From positions 1-16,216 of the forward strand of contig CAYYJM010000140.1 in assembly GCA_964471755.1 (NCBI GenBank): a stretch of DNA of 16,216 nt, given 5' to 3'. Made by a program: the position numbers and the translations under genes. Source of the stretch: CAYYJM01 sp964471755. Its GTDB lineage: Bacteria > Planctomycetota > Planctomycetia > Gemmatales > Gemmataceae. A model generated the notes under the pieces. That model was not told where the DNA came from. It searched no databases and saw only the letters and a program-made list of their open reading frames with translations. Of the stretch, positions 15,046 to 16,216 are shown in pieces (the first letter of the stretch is position 1; each line of letters opens with the position of its first letter).

Positions 15046-16216
15046 ATGGTGAAGCTACCGATCTATCTGGACAATAACGCGACGACGCGGGTCGATCCGC
15101 GCGTGGTCGAGGCGATGCTGCCGTTCTTCACCGAGGATTACGGCAACGCCGCCAGCCGCAATCATGCCTTTGGCTGGAAGGCGGAGGAGGCCGTCGAGAC
15201 GGCCCGCGAGCAGGTCGCCGCCCTGATCGGTGCCGGTGCCAAGGAGATCATCTTTACCTCCGGGGCCACCGAGAGCAACAACCTGGCGATCAAGGGCGTC
15301 GCCGCCATGTACAAGAACAAGGGCAACCACATCATCACGGTGCCCACCGAACACAAGGCCGTACTCGATCCGTGCAAGCGGCTCGAACGCGACGGCTATC
15401 AGGTGACCTACCTGCCGGTCAACCGCAGTGGCCAGATCACCGCCCAGCAGGTCGCTGACGCCCTGACCGACAAGACGATCCTCGTCAGCGTCATGGGAGT
15501 CAACAACGAGATCGGCACGATCCAGCCGCTGGCCGAGATCGGCAAGGTCTGCAAGGCGAAGGGCGTCCTGTTCCACAGCGACTGCGTCCAGGCCGTCGGC
15601 AAGATTCCGGTCGATGTCGAGGCGATGGGCATCGACCTGCTCAGCCTGAGCGGCCACAAGCTCTACGGCCCCAAGGGGATCGGGGCTCTGTACGTGCGGC
15701 GAAAGAATCCGCGAGTGCGGCTCGACCCGATCATCGACGGTGGAGGCCACGAACGCGGCATGCGGAGCGGCACCCTGCCGGTGCCACTGATCGTCGGCCT
15801 GGGTATCGCCTGCGATCTGGCCCGCAAGGAACTGCCCGAGGAGACCGTTCGCCTGACCCGACTGCGCGAGAAACTCCGCGAGGGGATCATGTCGCAGCTG
15901 GATGAGGTCTACGTCAACGGCCATCCCACCGAGCGGCAGCCGGGCAACCTGAACCTGAGCTTCGCCTTCGTCGAGGGTGAGGGGCTCATGAGGGGCATGA
16001 AGGACATCGCCGTCAGTTCCGGCTCGGCCTGCACGTCGGCCAGCCTGGAGCCGAGCTACGTGTTGAAGGCCCTCGGCCTGGGCGACGACCTGGCCCATTC
16101 GAGCATTCGCTTCGGCCTGGGTCGATTCACCACCGAGGAGGAAGTCGATCACACGATCGAGGCGGTGGTTCAGGCGGTCAAGCACCTGCGCGACATGAGC
16201 CCACTGTATGAGATGC
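15046..16216 (+). CDS. iscS: Cysteine desulfurase IscS/NifS, 3' end outside window
   Basis: 390 codons are present and no stop is reached, so the gene runs past the window. With family length near 404, only about 10-15 residues should be missing. It is a PLP enzyme that removes sulfur from cysteine to form alanine and an enzyme persulfide, feeding Fe-S cluster assembly and tRNA thiolation. Visible features: LDNNATTRVDP (8-18), TSGATESNN (71-79), His103 in TEHKAVL stacking on PLP, VNNEIGT (152-158), FHSDCVQAVGK with Asp179 and Gln182, the PLP Lys205 in SGHKLYGPKG, and the catalytic Cys329 in SSGSACTSASLEPSYVL, the long-loop (group I, IscS/NifS) form rather than SufS. Position 180 is Cys where Ala is common. 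It follows the regulator by 20 bp with AGGGAG before the ATG, so the two form an operon, probably continuing to a scaffold gene outside the window. Confidence 0.95.
   Translation, partial: MVKLPIYLDNNATTRVDPRVVEAMLPFFTEDYGNAASRNHAFGWKAEEAVETAREQVAALIGAGAKEIIFTSGATESNNLAIKGVAAMYKNKGNHIITVPTEHKAVLDPCKRLERDGYQVTYLPVNRSGQITAQQVADALTDKTILVSVMGVNNEIGTIQPLAEIGKVCKAKGVLFHSDCVQAVGKIPVDVEAMGIDLLSLSGHKLYGPKGIGALYVRRKNPRVRLDPIIDGGGHERGMRSGTLPVPLIVGLGIACDLARKELPEETVRLTRLREKLREGIMSQLDEVYVNGHPTERQPGNLNLSFAFVEGEGLMRGMKDIAVSSGSACTSASLEPSYVLKALGLGDDLAHSSIRFGLGRFTTEEEVDHTIEAVVQAVKHLRDMSPLYEM

Noticed and set aside
15055..16185. 376-codon open frame on the minus strand
   Set aside because: It is antisense to iscS, which has all PLP and catalytic motifs.

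Overview
The window is GC-rich chromosomal DNA, most likely from a planctomycete of the Gemmata type. This is inferred from the mix of families: a secreted DUF1501 protein with a Tat signal, a TIGR03000-type exported protein with low-complexity Lys/Asp repeats, a Val/Thr/Cys-rich exported repeat protein, a Uma2 nuclease, a stand-alone Hsp70 and several GC-rich dispersed palindromes. No species can be named from the sequence alone. I see no rRNA, tRNA, CRISPR array, transposase or phage gene.

Layout. (1) 1-612: a dispersed hairpin, then a small exported protein. (2) 617-5240, all on the minus strand: an Hsp70-family ATPase (GTG start), a nested palindromic repeat, a Uma2 endonuclease, and a RecQ helicase with a C-terminal phosphoribosyltransferase domain. 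The RecQ ribosome binding site overlaps the Uma2 stop codon. (3) 5415-9460, plus strand: a small planctomycete-type protein, an HD-like protein, a 74-bp element that can fold into a cloverleaf, a short-chain dehydrogenase, an eIF1/SUI1-domain protein with an odd N-terminal half, and a DUF1501 Tat-exported protein. (4) 9470-10606, minus: a PhnW-like class V aminotransferase. (5) 10937-13565, plus: two exported repeat proteins, each followed by a strong hairpin. The second is interrupted by a 10-N assembly gap. (6) 13647-14393, minus: a creatininase-family amidohydrolase. (7) 14543 to the window end, plus: an Rrf2/IscR-type Fe-S-sensing regulator and an IscS-type cysteine desulfurase cut by the window edge, with an IscR-like operator over the regulator's own -10 box.

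How the genes work together. The clearest functional unit is iscR-iscS: the desulfurase supplies sulfur for Fe-S clusters and the regulator probably senses cluster status and represses its own promoter. Uma2-RecQ-PRT looks translationally coupled, giving a nuclease plus a helicase in one message. The two exported repeat proteins look like cell-surface structural components. The other genes appear to be unlinked housekeeping or accessory functions.

The most unusual features are: the exported protein with two 28-residue repeat arrays of the same ancestry but opposite net charge; the cloverleaf-shaped intergenic element with complementary hairpin loops; and the eIF1-domain protein whose N-terminal half looks like a decayed low-molecular-weight phosphatase. 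I found no clear new defence or mobile system.
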